Assembly (NCBI GenBank): GCA_017449215.1
Contig: JAFSJY010000046.1
Coordinates: forward strand, 1-64,000
DNA from: Acholeplasmatales bacterium
GTDB lineage: Bacteria > Bacillota_I > Bacilli_A > Acholeplasmatales > Anaeroplasmataceae
DNA: 64,000 bases
Direction: 5' to 3'
The notes beneath the pieces are model-generated. The model was not told the DNA's origin. It was given only the letters and a program-made list of their open reading frames with translations, and did no database searches. The stretch's first letter is position 1. Every line of letters begins with the position of its first letter. Position numbers and translations under genes: made by a program. Below, one piece after another: positions 26,521-34,238 of this stretch.

Positions 26521-26994
26521 CTAACCCTTATAAATGAAATATCTCTTTCCGGCTTTAATAACATTAACCTCTTCAACATTAGAATCAAGATTAATGATTG
26601 TGCCATTTCTTTCATATTCAACACCTTCAACGATAGAAGTAACCTTACCTTCCTCAGTAGATGTTACATAATATGCCTTATTATCCTTACTGTTAATAAT
26701 AACTGAATATTTCTTTATTTCCTTTTCACCAAATACAAGTAATTGGCTATCATTTATAAAATTACCATGAAGTGATTGAGCAAATGTAGCATCCTTTTCA
26801 TAACAAGTAAATGCGATATTTGCATTATTATATGAACTTTCAATTTTTGATTCTAAAACAGCATTATTTACAGATGCCTTAGCCTTATTAAAGAATTTTG
26901 AAAATCCATTTTCCTTTTTTTCTTTCTTTTCGCTTTTTTCGCCATCCTCAACTACTTCGGCGTCAATAGCTTCCTTTTTTTCTTTCTCGTTCAT
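26521..26994 (-). CDS. Small protein of unknown function with charged N terminus
   Basis: This 157-residue protein begins with about 35 Lys/Glu-rich residues, then a short FSKFFNKAK segment, and a beta-rich C-terminal domain (KEIKKYSVIINSKDNKAYYV). No signal peptide or membrane segment is present. A GGAGG site lies upstream. I do not recognise the family. Confidence 0.65.
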   Translation of the reverse strand: MNEKEKKEAIDAEVVEDGEKSEKKEKKENGFSKFFNKAKASVNNAVLESKIESSYNNANIAFTCYEKDATFAQSLHGNFINDSQLLVFGEKEIKKYSVIINSKDNKAYYVTSTEEGKVTSIVEGVEYERNGTIINLDSNVEEVNVIKAGKRYFIYKG

Positions 26995-27023
26995 TACATT
27001 TTTCCTCCAAAATTGTACTAATA

Positions 27024-27032
27024 ATTATAACA
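27024..27032 (-). promoter_or_regulatory. Extended -10 promoter of the 157-residue protein gene
   Basis: On the minus strand TGTTATAAT (hexamer 27024-27029) lies about 30 bases upstream of the start codon, without a clear -35. Confidence 0.45.
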
Positions 27033-27085
27033 TGTGAATTGTTAATCTTCTATATTGAAAATGCATTTTCATAAAATTGGCTTTA

Positions 27086-27114
27086 TTTACTTTGTATAGT
27101 AAAAGAGTTATAAT
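27086..27114 (+). promoter_or_regulatory. Promoter of yqeY
   Basis: TTTACT (27086-27091) and TATAAT (27109-27114) are 17 bases apart; TGGAGG follows before ATG 27144. Confidence 0.6.
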
Positions 27115-27143
27115 TATTAATAGTTTATGGAGGTTTAATTAAG

Positions 27144-27569
27144 ATGATTTTTGATGATTTACAAAAGGCTAATATCCAAACAATGAAGGATCATGACAAG
27201 GTAGCTCATGAGGTTATTTCATTAGTATTTGGTAAGGCTAAGAATACTGCAATTGACAAGGGCTATGAGGATAGAAAGCTTCCAGATGCTGAATGCTTAC
27301 AGCTTATCCAAAAGTTCATTAAGGAATTAGAGGAGGAGAAGCTAAGCTTTGAAAAGGCTGGTAGAGCAGAAACAGTTGAAAAGCTAGCTACTCAACAAAA
27401 GATTTTAAGTGCTTATTTACCAAAGCAAATGACTGAGGATGAAATAAGAGCTGAAATTGCTAAGCTAGATGATAAGAAGGTACCTTCAGTAATGAAGCAT
27501 TTTAAGGCTAATTTTGCTGGCAAATGTGATATGGGCCTAGTATCTAAGGTATGCAAGGAATTTAATTAA
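27144..27569 (+). CDS. yqeY: YqeY/GatB-tail-like protein
   Basis: This 141-residue helical protein matches the YqeY family, which resembles the tail domain of GatB, the tRNA-dependent amidotransferase subunit. QQKILSAYLPKQMTEDEI is the conserved block, and the C-terminal lobe ends with MGLVSKVCKEFN. Its role is not well established; tRNA binding has been proposed from the GatB similarity. Confidence 0.85.
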   Translation: MIFDDLQKANIQTMKDHDKVAHEVISLVFGKAKNTAIDKGYEDRKLPDAECLQLIQKFIKELEEEKLSFEKAGRAETVEKLATQQKILSAYLPKQMTEDEIRAEIAKLDDKKVPSVMKHFKANFAGKCDMGLVSKVCKEFN

Positions 27570-27592
27570 AAACAGGAATTTCCTGTTTTTTC
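27568..27592 (+). terminator. Terminator after yqeY
   Basis: AAAACAGGAA pairs with TTCCTGTTTT almost without loop and is followed by TTCTTTTC. Confidence 0.7.
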
Positions 27593-27654
27593 TTTTCATT
27601 AACTTTTAATTGTTTAAAAATTATTATATAATTTTAAACACGGGGGATTCATAT

Positions 27655-28536
27655 ATGGAAAAGATTAGTTTAAAAGCAAATGATGGATTAGTACTATCAT
27701 GTCTATATAATAAAGCTTTAAAGCCTATTGGTATTGTTCAAATTGTTCATGGAATGATTGAGCATAAGGAAAGATATGAAGACTTTATTAATTTTTTAAG
27801 TCAAAATGGTTATACAGTAATTATTTCTGATTTAAGAGGACATGGTGAATCTATTAATGATGAATATAAGCTAGGTCATATTGGAACTATTGAGCAAATG
27901 GTTGATGACCAAATGGTAGTTACTGAATATGTAAAGAAAAAGAATCCTCATTTACCACTTTATATGTTCGCTCATTCAATGGGCTCATTGATTGGAAGAA
28001 TGTATATTGAGCATCATGATGATGAATTAAAGAAGCTAATATTATCAGGTACTGTAGGCCGTCCATTTGGTGTAGAACTTGCGGTAATGATTGCTAATAT
28101 GAATTCTAAGGGAAAGAAGCAATATAAGGCTTCTAAGACATTATGGAAATTTAGTAATGGTATGTCAAAGGATCCATCATTAGATTGGTTAAGCTATAAT
28201 AAGGAAAATATTGAAAGATATAGCAAGGATCCACTTTGTAATATTACGTTTGATAATCATTCATATCAAACATTATTTAAGATGGTTCATTATACTGCTA
28301 AAAGAAAGAGATATGAATGTAAAAATCCATTACTTGAAATAAGAAGTGTTTCAGGCTTAGATGATAGAACTACATTAGGAACTGATGGTGTTAAAAGAAC
28401 ATTAAAGTATTTAATGATGGCAGGATACCAGAAGCTATCATTTATTGAATATCCTAATATGAAGCATGAAATACTGCAAGAGGATAATAAGGAAGAAGTT
28501 TATAATGATGTTATAAAATTCTATGGTGAGGAATAA
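27655..28536 (+). CDS. Alpha/beta hydrolase (monoglyceride lipase / lysophospholipase type)
   Basis: This 293-residue enzyme has IVQIVHGMIEHKERY (oxyanion region), SDLRGHGES and the nucleophile elbow AHSMGS, which put it in the Hydrolase_4 group with monoacylglycerol lipases. The catalytic His is probably in MKHEI near the C terminus. The start ATG 27655 follows a CGGGGG site. Its stop codon overlaps the Nudix start (TAATG). A role in membrane lipid turnover is likely but unproved. Confidence 0.85.
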   Translation: MEKISLKANDGLVLSCLYNKALKPIGIVQIVHGMIEHKERYEDFINFLSQNGYTVIISDLRGHGESINDEYKLGHIGTIEQMVDDQMVVTEYVKKKNPHLPLYMFAHSMGSLIGRMYIEHHDDELKKLILSGTVGRPFGVELAVMIANMNSKGKKQYKASKTLWKFSNGMSKDPSLDWLSYNKENIERYSKDPLCNITFDNHSYQTLFKMVHYTAKRKRYECKNPLLEIRSVSGLDDRTTLGTDGVKRTLKYLMMAGYQKLSFIEYPNMKHEILQEDNKEEVYNDVIKFYGEE

Positions 28537-29027
28537 TGTATTGTAGTAAATGTGGTAATGTCCTAGAAAAGAAATTTTTAGAAAAAGAAGGTATGATTAA
28601 TTTTTGTTCTTCTTGTAATGAATATGTTTTTGATAGGACTAATGTTGCCGTAAGTATGATTATATTAAATCCAGATGAGACTAAGATGCTATTTATTAAG
28701 CAATATGGTAAGGATAAATTCATATTAGTTGCTGGATATACAAATCCTGGTGAATCCTTAGAGCATACTGTCTATAGAGAAATGGGAGAAGAAATTGGAA
28801 GATACCCTAAATCTATAGAATTTAATATGTCTAAGTATTTCGCTCCATCAAATACATTAATTTCAAATTTCATTTGTAAGCTAACATCAATGGATATTTT
28901 CCCTAATGAGGAAATAGATTATTATGAATGGATTCCTCTTGAGGAAGCAAATGAAAAAATAGCTCAAGCTAGACTAGCAAGAGAATTTGTTAAGGAATTT
29001 TTCAATAAGAGAAAAAAATTAAATTAA
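28536..29027 (+). CDS. Zinc-finger Nudix hydrolase
   Basis: This 163-residue protein starts with a zinc ribbon (CSKCG and CSSC, residues 3-29) followed by a Nudix domain. The Nudix box reads GESLEHTVYREMGEEIG at about residues 71-87. The combination resembles NudC-like NADH pyrophosphatases but the protein is much shorter. It overlaps the hydrolase stop by one base and is co-translated with it. Confidence 0.87.
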   Translation: MYCSKCGNVLEKKFLEKEGMINFCSSCNEYVFDRTNVAVSMIILNPDETKMLFIKQYGKDKFILVAGYTNPGESLEHTVYREMGEEIGRYPKSIEFNMSKYFAPSNTLISNFICKLTSMDIFPNEEIDYYEWIPLEEANEKIAQARLAREFVKEFFNKRKKLN

Positions 29028-29031
29028 AACT

Positions 29032-29060
29032 TTTGTTTTAGGCTCTTTATATGTTAAAAT
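29032..29060 (+). promoter_or_regulatory. Promoter of the alarmone synthetase operon
   Basis: TTTGTT (29032-29037) and TAAAAT (29055-29060) are 17 bases apart, placing the transcript start near 29067 beside an inverted repeat. Confidence 0.5.
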
Positions 29061-29068
29061 TGAATTAG

Positions 29069-29083
29069 TGGTACATGGTACCA
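29069..29083. promoter_or_regulatory. Inverted repeat at the start of the alarmone synthetase transcript
   Basis: TGGTAC-ATG-GTACCA is a perfect inverted repeat immediately after the predicted start site. It could be an operator or a stabilising 5' hairpin. Confidence 0.45.
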
Positions 29084-29104
29084 ATCCGATTACATTAAAT
29101 AAAT

Positions 29105-29146
29105 ATGAAAGGAGAGGGCATTATAACTGCTCGACTTGTGAGATGA
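29105..29146 (+). CDS. Possible 13-residue leader peptide
   Basis: ATG 29105 opens a frame of 13 codons (MKGEGIITARLVR) whose TGA overlaps the next gene's ATG as ATGA. The only strong ribosome-binding sequence in the region, AAAGGAGAGG, lies inside this frame, 25 bases before the synthetase ATG, too far for normal initiation. Coupled translation from this mini-ORF would explain how the synthetase is started. There is no clear ribosome-binding site for the mini-ORF itself. Confidence 0.3.
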   Translation: MKGEGIITARLVR

Positions 29147-29820
29147 TATTACAAAAGGAAATCCAGGTTAATGCCTACTTTGATACTGATTATAATGATC
29201 CAGCATCAGTGGCAGTAATGGAAGAGTATTCAAAAATTGAAAAGGTATATCGTTATGCATTAAGAGAAATGTGTGCAAAGCTAGAAAATCTAGATGATTA
29301 TTGTAGTGTAAGCTTATCACATAATCCTATTCATAATATTGAGTCTAGAATAAAAACAAAGAAATCTATTATTGAAAAGATTCATAGACGTGGATATCCG
29401 GTTACAATTAGAACCCTAAAGGATTTAATTTATGATATAGCAGGTGTTAGAGTTGTATGTAATTATATCGATGATATCGATGTTATCATTGAGCTTTTGA
29501 TGCAACAAAAGAATCTAAGAATTAGATTAAGAAAGGATTATATATCTAATCCTAAGCCTACTGGATATAGAAGTGTTCATATTGTTTTTGAAAAGCAAAT
29601 GTTTTTAGAGGATGAAGAAATATGGACTCCTATTGAAATCCAATTTAGAACAATCGCAATGGATATGTGGGCATCGCTTGAGCATGAATTAAGATATAAA
29701 TCTAAAATGGAATTATCAGATGATGATAAGAAAAAGCTTAAGGAATATGCCGATAAGCTTTATGAAATAGATGTCGCTATGCAAAAGATGTATAACGAGA
29801 ATACAAAGGGAGAAAATTAG
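29143..29820 (+). CDS. Small alarmone synthetase (RelQ/YjbM-like GTP pyrophosphokinase)
   Basis: This 225-residue protein has a RelA/SpoT synthetase domain without hydrolase or TGS/ACT parts, like B. subtilis YjbM. Motifs include SRIKTKKSIIEKI, DIAGVRVVC, KPTGYRSVH (ATP/GTP site) and IEIQFRTIAMDMWASLEH. It makes (p)ppGpp from GTP and ATP. I chose ATG 29143 from family alignment. The gene is followed after two bases by map. Confidence 0.9.
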   Translation: MILQKEIQVNAYFDTDYNDPASVAVMEEYSKIEKVYRYALREMCAKLENLDDYCSVSLSHNPIHNIESRIKTKKSIIEKIHRRGYPVTIRTLKDLIYDIAGVRVVCNYIDDIDVIIELLMQQKNLRIRLRKDYISNPKPTGYRSVHIVFEKQMFLEDEEIWTPIEIQFRTIAMDMWASLEHELRYKSKMELSDDDKKKLKEYADKLYEIDVAMQKMYNENTKGEN

Positions 29821-29822
29821 AA

Positions 29823-30629
29823 ATGTTTAATTATGATGAAATGGCTAAACTATATAGTAAGCGTGGAGCTACTATACCAAAGCCAGAAATGATTAAAACA
29901 CCAGAACAAATAGAAGGTATTAGAGAAGCAGGTAGAATCAATACATTAGTATTAGATGAGGTTGCAAAGCATATTAAGGCAGGTATGACAACTAATGAGA
30001 TTAATACAATTGTTCATAATAAGACAATTGAATTAGGTGGAATACCAGCACCACTTAATTATGAGGGCTTCCCTAAGAGTGTTTGTACATCAGTTAATGA
30101 TCAGGTATGCCATGGTATTCCTGATGATACTGTATTAAAGGATGGAGATATCATCAATGTCGATTGTACTACTATAGTAAATGGCTATTATGGTGATGCA
30201 TCTCGTATGTTCTTAATTGGTAATGTTGATGAGGCTGGTAAATTCTTAGTTAAGACAACTAAGGAGGCATTAGATTTATGCTTAGAAAAGATTAAGCCTT
30301 ATGATAGATTAAGAGACATAGGATATTATATTGAAAAATATTGTAAGGAAAGAGGCTTCTCTGTTGTTCATGAGGTTGGTGGACATGGAGTTGGTGTTGA
30401 TTTCCATGAAGACCCATTTGTTTTCCATTATGGTAAGAAGGGTACAGGTATGGTTTTATTCCCAGGTATGATTTTTACAATTGAACCAATGGTTAATGAA
30501 GGAACAAGACATATTTTCTTAGACGCTGAAAATAATTGGACTATCTATACAGATGATGGTGGTAGATCTGCCCAATGGGAATATACATTATTAATGACAG
30601 AGGAAGGACTAGAAATTTTGTCAAAATAG
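29823..30629 (+). CDS. map: Methionine aminopeptidase, type I
   Basis: This 268-residue metalloprotease removes N-terminal Met. Metal ligands are visible in the pita-bread fold: Asp in NVDCTT and YGDASR, His in GHGVG, Glu in TIEPMV and Glu in QWEYTLL. VCHGIP holds the substrate-pocket His. About 25 extra residues precede the conserved IKTPEQIEGIREAG. Confidence 0.93.
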   Translation: MFNYDEMAKLYSKRGATIPKPEMIKTPEQIEGIREAGRINTLVLDEVAKHIKAGMTTNEINTIVHNKTIELGGIPAPLNYEGFPKSVCTSVNDQVCHGIPDDTVLKDGDIINVDCTTIVNGYYGDASRMFLIGNVDEAGKFLVKTTKEALDLCLEKIKPYDRLRDIGYYIEKYCKERGFSVVHEVGGHGVGVDFHEDPFVFHYGKKGTGMVLFPGMIFTIEPMVNEGTRHIFLDAENNWTIYTDDGGRSAQWEYTLLMTEEGLEILSK

Positions 30630-30640
30630 GGGATGGTAAT

Positions 30641-31927
30641 ATGAATCAGGAATTTAATCCTGACGCTTTAGCATCAATAAGAATATTAAATAGTCACGGA
30701 TATTTAGCTTTTTTAGTTGGCGGAGCAGTTCGTGACTATTTTTTGAATTGTGAATCCCATGATTTTGATGTTACAACTAACGCAAGCCTAGATGAAATCT
30801 GTAATGTATTTAAGGATTATAAGCATAAAATTTATGCTAATAAGCAATGTGTTGGTGTAAGAATAAATGAAGCATTTATTGAAATAGCTACATTTAAGGG
30901 AAGTACTATTGAAGAGGATTTAGCTAATAGAGATTTTAGTATTAATTCAATTGCTTATAATCCAGATTCAGGATTTGTAGATCCTTATAATGGAATAGAT
31001 GATATTAATAATAAGCTATTAAAAACTGTTAAGGAGCCTATTTTAGTGATTAGAAAGGATCCAATAAGAATCCTAAGAGCAATTAGATTTGAATGCCTAT
31101 ATAGCTTTAAAATGGATGATGAGCTAGAAAAGAATATTTATGAATTAGGTGAATTATTAAATTTAGTTCATCCAATGAAAATTCCTAATGAAATTAATCC
31201 TATATTAATATCAGATAAATGCTCATATTATATTAAAAAATATAAAGAAATATTTAAAATATTATTTAAGCCTTTAAATGAATGTGATGGATTCAACCAG
31301 CATTCAAGATGGCACATCTATGATGTATTTAATCATATAATGAAGGTAGTAGAATCTACTGATAATGATTTAGTATTAAGATTATCTGCCCTTTTCCATG
31401 ATATTAAAAAGCCAGAATGCTTAAGAATTGATGAGGCAGGAGAAGGACATTTTCCTAATCATTATACATATTCAGCTGAATATGCTAAGGAAATATTAGA
31501 ATATTATGCATATAATCATAAAATAGTTGAAAGAGTATATCATTTAGTTTTATTCCATGAAACTAGATTAGAATTAAATGATGAAATGATATTAAATTTC
31601 TTAGTTCAATTTGGAAAAGAGGATATAGATTTATTTACTAAACTACAAAAGGCTGATATGATGGGTCAAAATCCTGAATTATTATTTAGATTAGATAATT
31701 ATAAGCTAATAGAAGAAAGAATTTATTATTTTATAAATAATTACAATATTGTTACCTATAATAAGCTAGCAATTAAGATTAAGGATTTAGTTGATAGAGG
31801 ATATTCAGAAAAGAATGCTAAAAAGAAATTAATATCATTAGCTATTAAAGTTACTTTATATGAAATAGCTAATGATAGAAATGAATTATTAAAATTAATA
31901 AAGCATAGTGTAAAGGATTGCGTCTAG
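30641..31927 (+). CDS. cca: CCA-adding tRNA nucleotidyltransferase with HD domain
   Basis: This 428-residue protein has the class II nucleotidyltransferase head FLVGGAVRDYFL with DFDVTT (metal-binding DxD), EDLANRDFSINS and RKDPIRILRAIRF. From about residue 215 an HD domain follows (HSRWHIYDVFNH, LFHDIKKPE). Start ATG 30641 follows AGGGGATGG; it lies 11 bases after map. It builds or repairs the tRNA CCA end, although the tRNAs seen here already encode CCA. Confidence 0.93.
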   Translation: MNQEFNPDALASIRILNSHGYLAFLVGGAVRDYFLNCESHDFDVTTNASLDEICNVFKDYKHKIYANKQCVGVRINEAFIEIATFKGSTIEEDLANRDFSINSIAYNPDSGFVDPYNGIDDINNKLLKTVKEPILVIRKDPIRILRAIRFECLYSFKMDDELEKNIYELGELLNLVHPMKIPNEINPILISDKCSYYIKKYKEIFKILFKPLNECDGFNQHSRWHIYDVFNHIMKVVESTDNDLVLRLSALFHDIKKPECLRIDEAGEGHFPNHYTYSAEYAKEILEYYAYNHKIVERVYHLVLFHETRLELNDEMILNFLVQFGKEDIDLFTKLQKADMMGQNPELLFRLDNYKLIEERIYYFINNYNIVTYNKLAIKIKDLVDRGYSEKNAKKKLISLAIKVTLYEIANDRNELLKLIKHSVKDCV

Positions 31928-31949
31928 ATAAAAATAGATGCAATTTTTT
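31917..31949 (+). terminator. Terminator after cca
   Basis: ATTGCGTCTA (31917-31926) pairs with TAGATGCAAT (31935-31944), one G-U pair, and is followed by a T-run. The stem begins inside the last codons of cca. Confidence 0.75.
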
Positions 31950-32012
31950 AATTTTTTTCAATATTTTTACATATAGTGACTCTTATTACTATATATGAGG
32001 AGGAGTATAAAT

Positions 32013-32105
32013 ATGTGTAAAGAAGAAATAGTAAAAAAAATAAAACCTGATGAGTTGAAATTTTTAGTAATAATTATATATAGAAATGCACTTTTGCTAT
32101 TTTGA
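32013..32105 (+). CDS. Possible 30-residue peptide
   Basis: ATG 32013 follows an excellent GAGGAGGAG site and encodes 30 residues: Lys/Glu-rich first half, hydrophobic second half ending YRNALLLF. It ends just before the first operator of the toxin-antitoxin module. It may be a real small peptide or the remnant of a longer gene broken before the module. No family recognised. Confidence 0.35.
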   Translation: MCKEEIVKKIKPDELKFLVIIIYRNALLLF

Positions 32106-32107
32106 TG

Positions 32108-32179
32108 GTGCAAAAATTGCACTTCAATAACAAAACAAGGTGCAAATTTTGCACTTTGGCATTGATTAAAAAGTGCAAA
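32108..32179. promoter_or_regulatory. Three phased GTGCAA operators of the HTH-MNT/HEPN module
   Basis: Two 15-bp palindromes, GTGCAAAAATTGCAC (32108-32122) and GTGCAAATTTTGCAC (32140-32154), are followed by a half site GTGCAAA (32173-32179). The starts are 32 and 33 bases apart, three helical turns, so bound dimers would lie on one face. The last site is in the promoter spacer. An additional TGCAC lies at 32087-32091. They are the obvious targets of the HTH domain of the downstream antitoxin. Confidence 0.7.
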
Positions 32180-32190
32180 AAAATTATAAT
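32162..32190 (+). promoter_or_regulatory. Promoter of the HTH-MNT/HEPN operon
   Basis: TTGATT (32162-32167) and TATAAT (32185-32190) are 17 bases apart, with the GTGCAA half site in the spacer. Confidence 0.7.
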
Positions 32191-32211
32191 TTAAGTGTGA
32201 GGTGATTATCT

Positions 32212-32688
32212 ATGACACTTAAGGAATTACGTTTATCTAAAGAATTAACACAAAATCAGGTAGCTGATTTAGTTGGGATTTCATTACGTTCTTATAAAGA
32301 GTACGAGAATGATATTAATAAAGTAAACACACTAAAATATAATTACATATATAATGAATTATCTAAATTTGATTTAATAGACGAAGAACATGGAATTCTA
32401 AAATTAGATAGCATAAAAAAAATTGTATCTAATGTTTTGAAGGATTATGATGTTGATTATTGCTATTTATTTGGTAGCTATTCAAAGAATAAGGCTAATG
32501 AGTTAAGTGACGTAGATTTACTTGTTTCAACCAATATTACAGGTATGGCATTTTTTGGTTTGGCGGAAAAATTAAGGGAATCACTTCGTAAAAAGGTTGA
32601 TTTACTTAATATAGAACAGTTAGTTAATAATCAAGTGTTGCTTAACGAGATATTAAGGAACGGTATTAAAATTTATGGAAAAGAATAA
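32212..32688 (+). CDS. HTH-MNT nucleotidyltransferase antitoxin (MntA-like)
   Basis: This 158-residue protein fuses an Xre helix-turn-helix (LTQNQVADLVGISLRSYKEY, 12-31) to a minimal nucleotidyltransferase domain. The catalytic pattern GSx10DxD is exact: Gly88-Ser89 to Asp100-Val-Asp102. MntA antitoxins AMPylate a tyrosine of the partner HEPN ribonuclease to silence it. The N-terminal HTH adds transcriptional control through the phased palindromes upstream. It overlaps the HEPN gene by 14 bases. Confidence 0.88.
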   Translation: MTLKELRLSKELTQNQVADLVGISLRSYKEYENDINKVNTLKYNYIYNELSKFDLIDEEHGILKLDSIKKIVSNVLKDYDVDYCYLFGSYSKNKANELSDVDLLVSTNITGMAFFGLAEKLRESLRKKVDLLNIEQLVNNQVLLNEILRNGIKIYGKE

Positions 32689-33007
32689 TCAGTTCTATCT
32701 AATTAAAACTATTAATGAGATAGATACTATATTGGAATATTCTAAAGATGTAAAAATAGAAACTTTAATAGAAAAACCAGTTATATTGGATGGAATTGTT
32801 TTTAGAATGATTCAAATGTCAGAGCACATGAATAATATTACTCAAGAATTCAAATTGGCACACCCAAATATAGATTGGATAAGTATCAAGGGTTTCAGAA
32901 ATAGACTTGTGCATAACTATGGTGGTGTTGATTTAAAGTTTGTTTACAATGCAATAAATGAAGATATTCCAAATTTGAAAAAAGAATTACTAGAGTTAAT
33001 TTCATAG
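32675..33007 (+). CDS. HEPN-domain ribonuclease toxin (HepT-like, DUF86)
   Basis: This 110-residue all-helical protein carries the HEPN catalytic motif RNRLVHNY: Arg75-x4-His80-x-Tyr82. Tyr82 is the residue that MNT partners modify in described HepT/MntA pairs. It should cleave RNA when free. Its overlap with the antitoxin frame keeps production coupled. Confidence 0.88.
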   Translation: MEKNNQFYLIKTINEIDTILEYSKDVKIETLIEKPVILDGIVFRMIQMSEHMNNITQEFKLAHPNIDWISIKGFRNRLVHNYGGVDLKFVYNAINEDIPNLKKELLELIS

Positions 33008-33017
33008 TAATAATATT

Positions 33018-33049
33018 GAGCAAATTTTTAAATCAATTTGCTCTTTTTT
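33018..33049 (+). terminator. Terminator after the toxin gene
   Basis: GAGCAAATT (33018-33026) pairs with AATTTGCTC (33035-33043), followed by six Ts. Confidence 0.8.
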
Positions 33050-33116
33050 CAATCCAAGATACTCCATATATTAATTGGTTACCAACCTAGCGGACAAAAT
33101 GTATTTTATAAATTAT

Positions 33117-33131
33117 GTCCCAAGTTGGGAC
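33117..33131. repeat. Short inverted repeat GTCCCA-AGT-TGGGAC
   Basis: A perfect 6-bp inverted repeat with a 3-base spacer lies between the toxin terminator and the tRNA-Lys terminator. The rest of 33050-33160 contains no gene that I can see. Possible recombination or protein-binding site. Confidence 0.3.
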
Positions 33132-33159
33132 ACAAATATTAAAAGAATAAATATAAAAA

Positions 33160-33183
33160 ATAAAAAGCGCCATACGACGCTTT
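33160..33183 (-). terminator. Terminator of the distal tRNA-Lys
   Basis: On the minus strand AAAGCG (33178-33183) pairs with CGCTTT (33164-33169), followed by a T-rich run. Confidence 0.65.
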
Positions 33184-33194
33184 GAATATCAGAC

Positions 33195-33270
33195 TGGTGG
33201 ACCCTTGGAGACTCGAACTCCAGACCCACTGATTAAGAGTCAGTTGCTCTACCAACTGAGCTAAGGGTCC
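33195..33270 (-). tRNA. tRNA-Lys (CTT), copy 1
   Basis: The 76-nt minus-strand gene has acceptor GGACCCT/AGGGTCC, discriminator A, encoded CCA, D-loop AGCTCAGTTGGTAGAGC and anticodon loop CTCTTAA between ACTGA and TCAGT, giving anticodon CTT. It is identical in sequence to copy 2. Confidence 0.93.
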
Positions 33271-33296
33271 AAAATAAAAAGGAATGTCAACATTCC
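33271..33296 (-). terminator. Terminator between the two tRNA-Lys genes
   Basis: On the minus strand GGAATG pairs with CATTCC (33281-33296) and is followed by TTTTTATTTT. It would end transcription of copy 2 before copy 1. Confidence 0.65.
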
Positions 33297-33313
33297 TTTA
33301 ATCTTATAATTAC

Positions 33314-33389
33314 TGGTGGACCCTTGGAGACTCGAACTCCAGACCCACTGATTAAGAGTCAGTTGCTCTACCAACTGAGCTAAGGGTCC
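33314..33389 (-). tRNA. tRNA-Lys (CTT), copy 2
   Basis: This is a 76-nt gene identical to copy 1, 119 bases away, with encoded CCA and anticodon CTT. It lies directly behind the strong promoter at 33434-33462. Confidence 0.93.
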
Positions 33390-33433
33390 ATGTATAAGAT
33401 CAAAGTCATGCAAAATGCACAACTGCAATAAGG

Positions 33434-33462
33434 ATTATACACGCCCAAAATTTCTTTGTCAA
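33434..33462 (-). promoter_or_regulatory. Consensus promoter of tRNA-Lys
   Basis: On the minus strand TTGACA (33457-33462) and TATAAT (33434-33439) are both perfect and exactly 17 bases apart, as expected for a highly expressed tRNA. Confidence 0.85.
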
Positions 33463-33470
33463 CAATTATT

Positions 33471-34238
33471 TTATCTTTTTAAGAAATAATCTGAATGCTC
33501 GTTAAAGTAATCTGACATTATTTTTTGAATATCAGACTGTGCCTTCTCAATAGTTTCTTTTTTAGTAGATAGTTTTTCAATCTTATATGGCTCTAATATA
33601 TTTAGATGTATACAAGGCTTTTTTCTTCTTAATAGCTTATATAAGCCCTTTGGCTTATGGAATGTATGAACCATAATAATTATATTATCGGCTCCATCTA
33701 TAGCGAAATGGAAGGCACCAGACTTAAATTCTCTTATATGATCACAATATGGCATTAACATTGCCTCAGGGAATACTAATATATTTTTTCCTTTTCTTAA
33801 TACTTCTGGAGATTCATTAACAAATCTTTTATATAATTTAAATCCAGTCGGAATAGGTACAGCTCCACCTATTCTAAAATATTTAGATACTATTCCAAAT
33901 CCTAAATTAGATTGTAATGTTAATGTATATATTCTTTTAGTCCACAATGCAGTTAATATAGAAAATGCATCTAATGGGAATGTATGGTTACATACTAATA
34001 TAGAAGATTTAATATATTTTTTATTTTTCTTTCCTACTACCTTATAACCCCAGGATAGCTTTTTAGGAAAGAATAATACAAATTTGGTGATTAATATCAT
34101 TGTTATTTGAAAAAACCAAAAAAAGAAGCCTTTTTTATAAAGCTTATAGTCATCCTTTAATATGACCTCCTTTGGCTTAAAGCCATTGTCATATACATAT
34201 TCACTATCTATTTCTTTTTGTGTTTTTTCCTTTTCCAT
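33471..34238 (-). CDS. PlsC-like 1-acylglycerol-3-phosphate acyltransferase
   Basis: This 255-residue protein has the acyltransferase motif I NHTFPLD (HX4D), the acceptor-binding FPEAMLMPY (motif III) and a membrane-anchoring stretch GFFFWFFQITMILITKF around residue 40. It should acylate lysophosphatidic acid or a related lipid. The start ATG (complement of 34236-34238) follows a GGTGA site. The tRNA-Lys promoter is between its stop codon and the tRNAs. Confidence 0.85.
   Translation of the reverse strand: MEKEKTQKEIDSEYVYDNGFKPKEVILKDDYKLYKKGFFFWFFQITMILITKFVLFFPKKLSWGYKVVGKKNKKYIKSSILVCNHTFPLDAFSILTALWTKRIYTLTLQSNLGFGIVSKYFRIGGAVPIPTGFKLYKRFVNESPEVLRKGKNILVFPEAMLMPYCDHIREFKSGAFHFAIDGADNIIIMVHTFHKPKGLYKLLRRKKPCIHLNILEPYKIEKLSTKKETIEKAQSDIQKIMSDYFNEHSDYFLKR

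Noticed and set aside
33117-33131. GTCCCA/TGGGAC hairpin as a terminator
   Set aside because: No T-run on either side; left as an unexplained inverted repeat.
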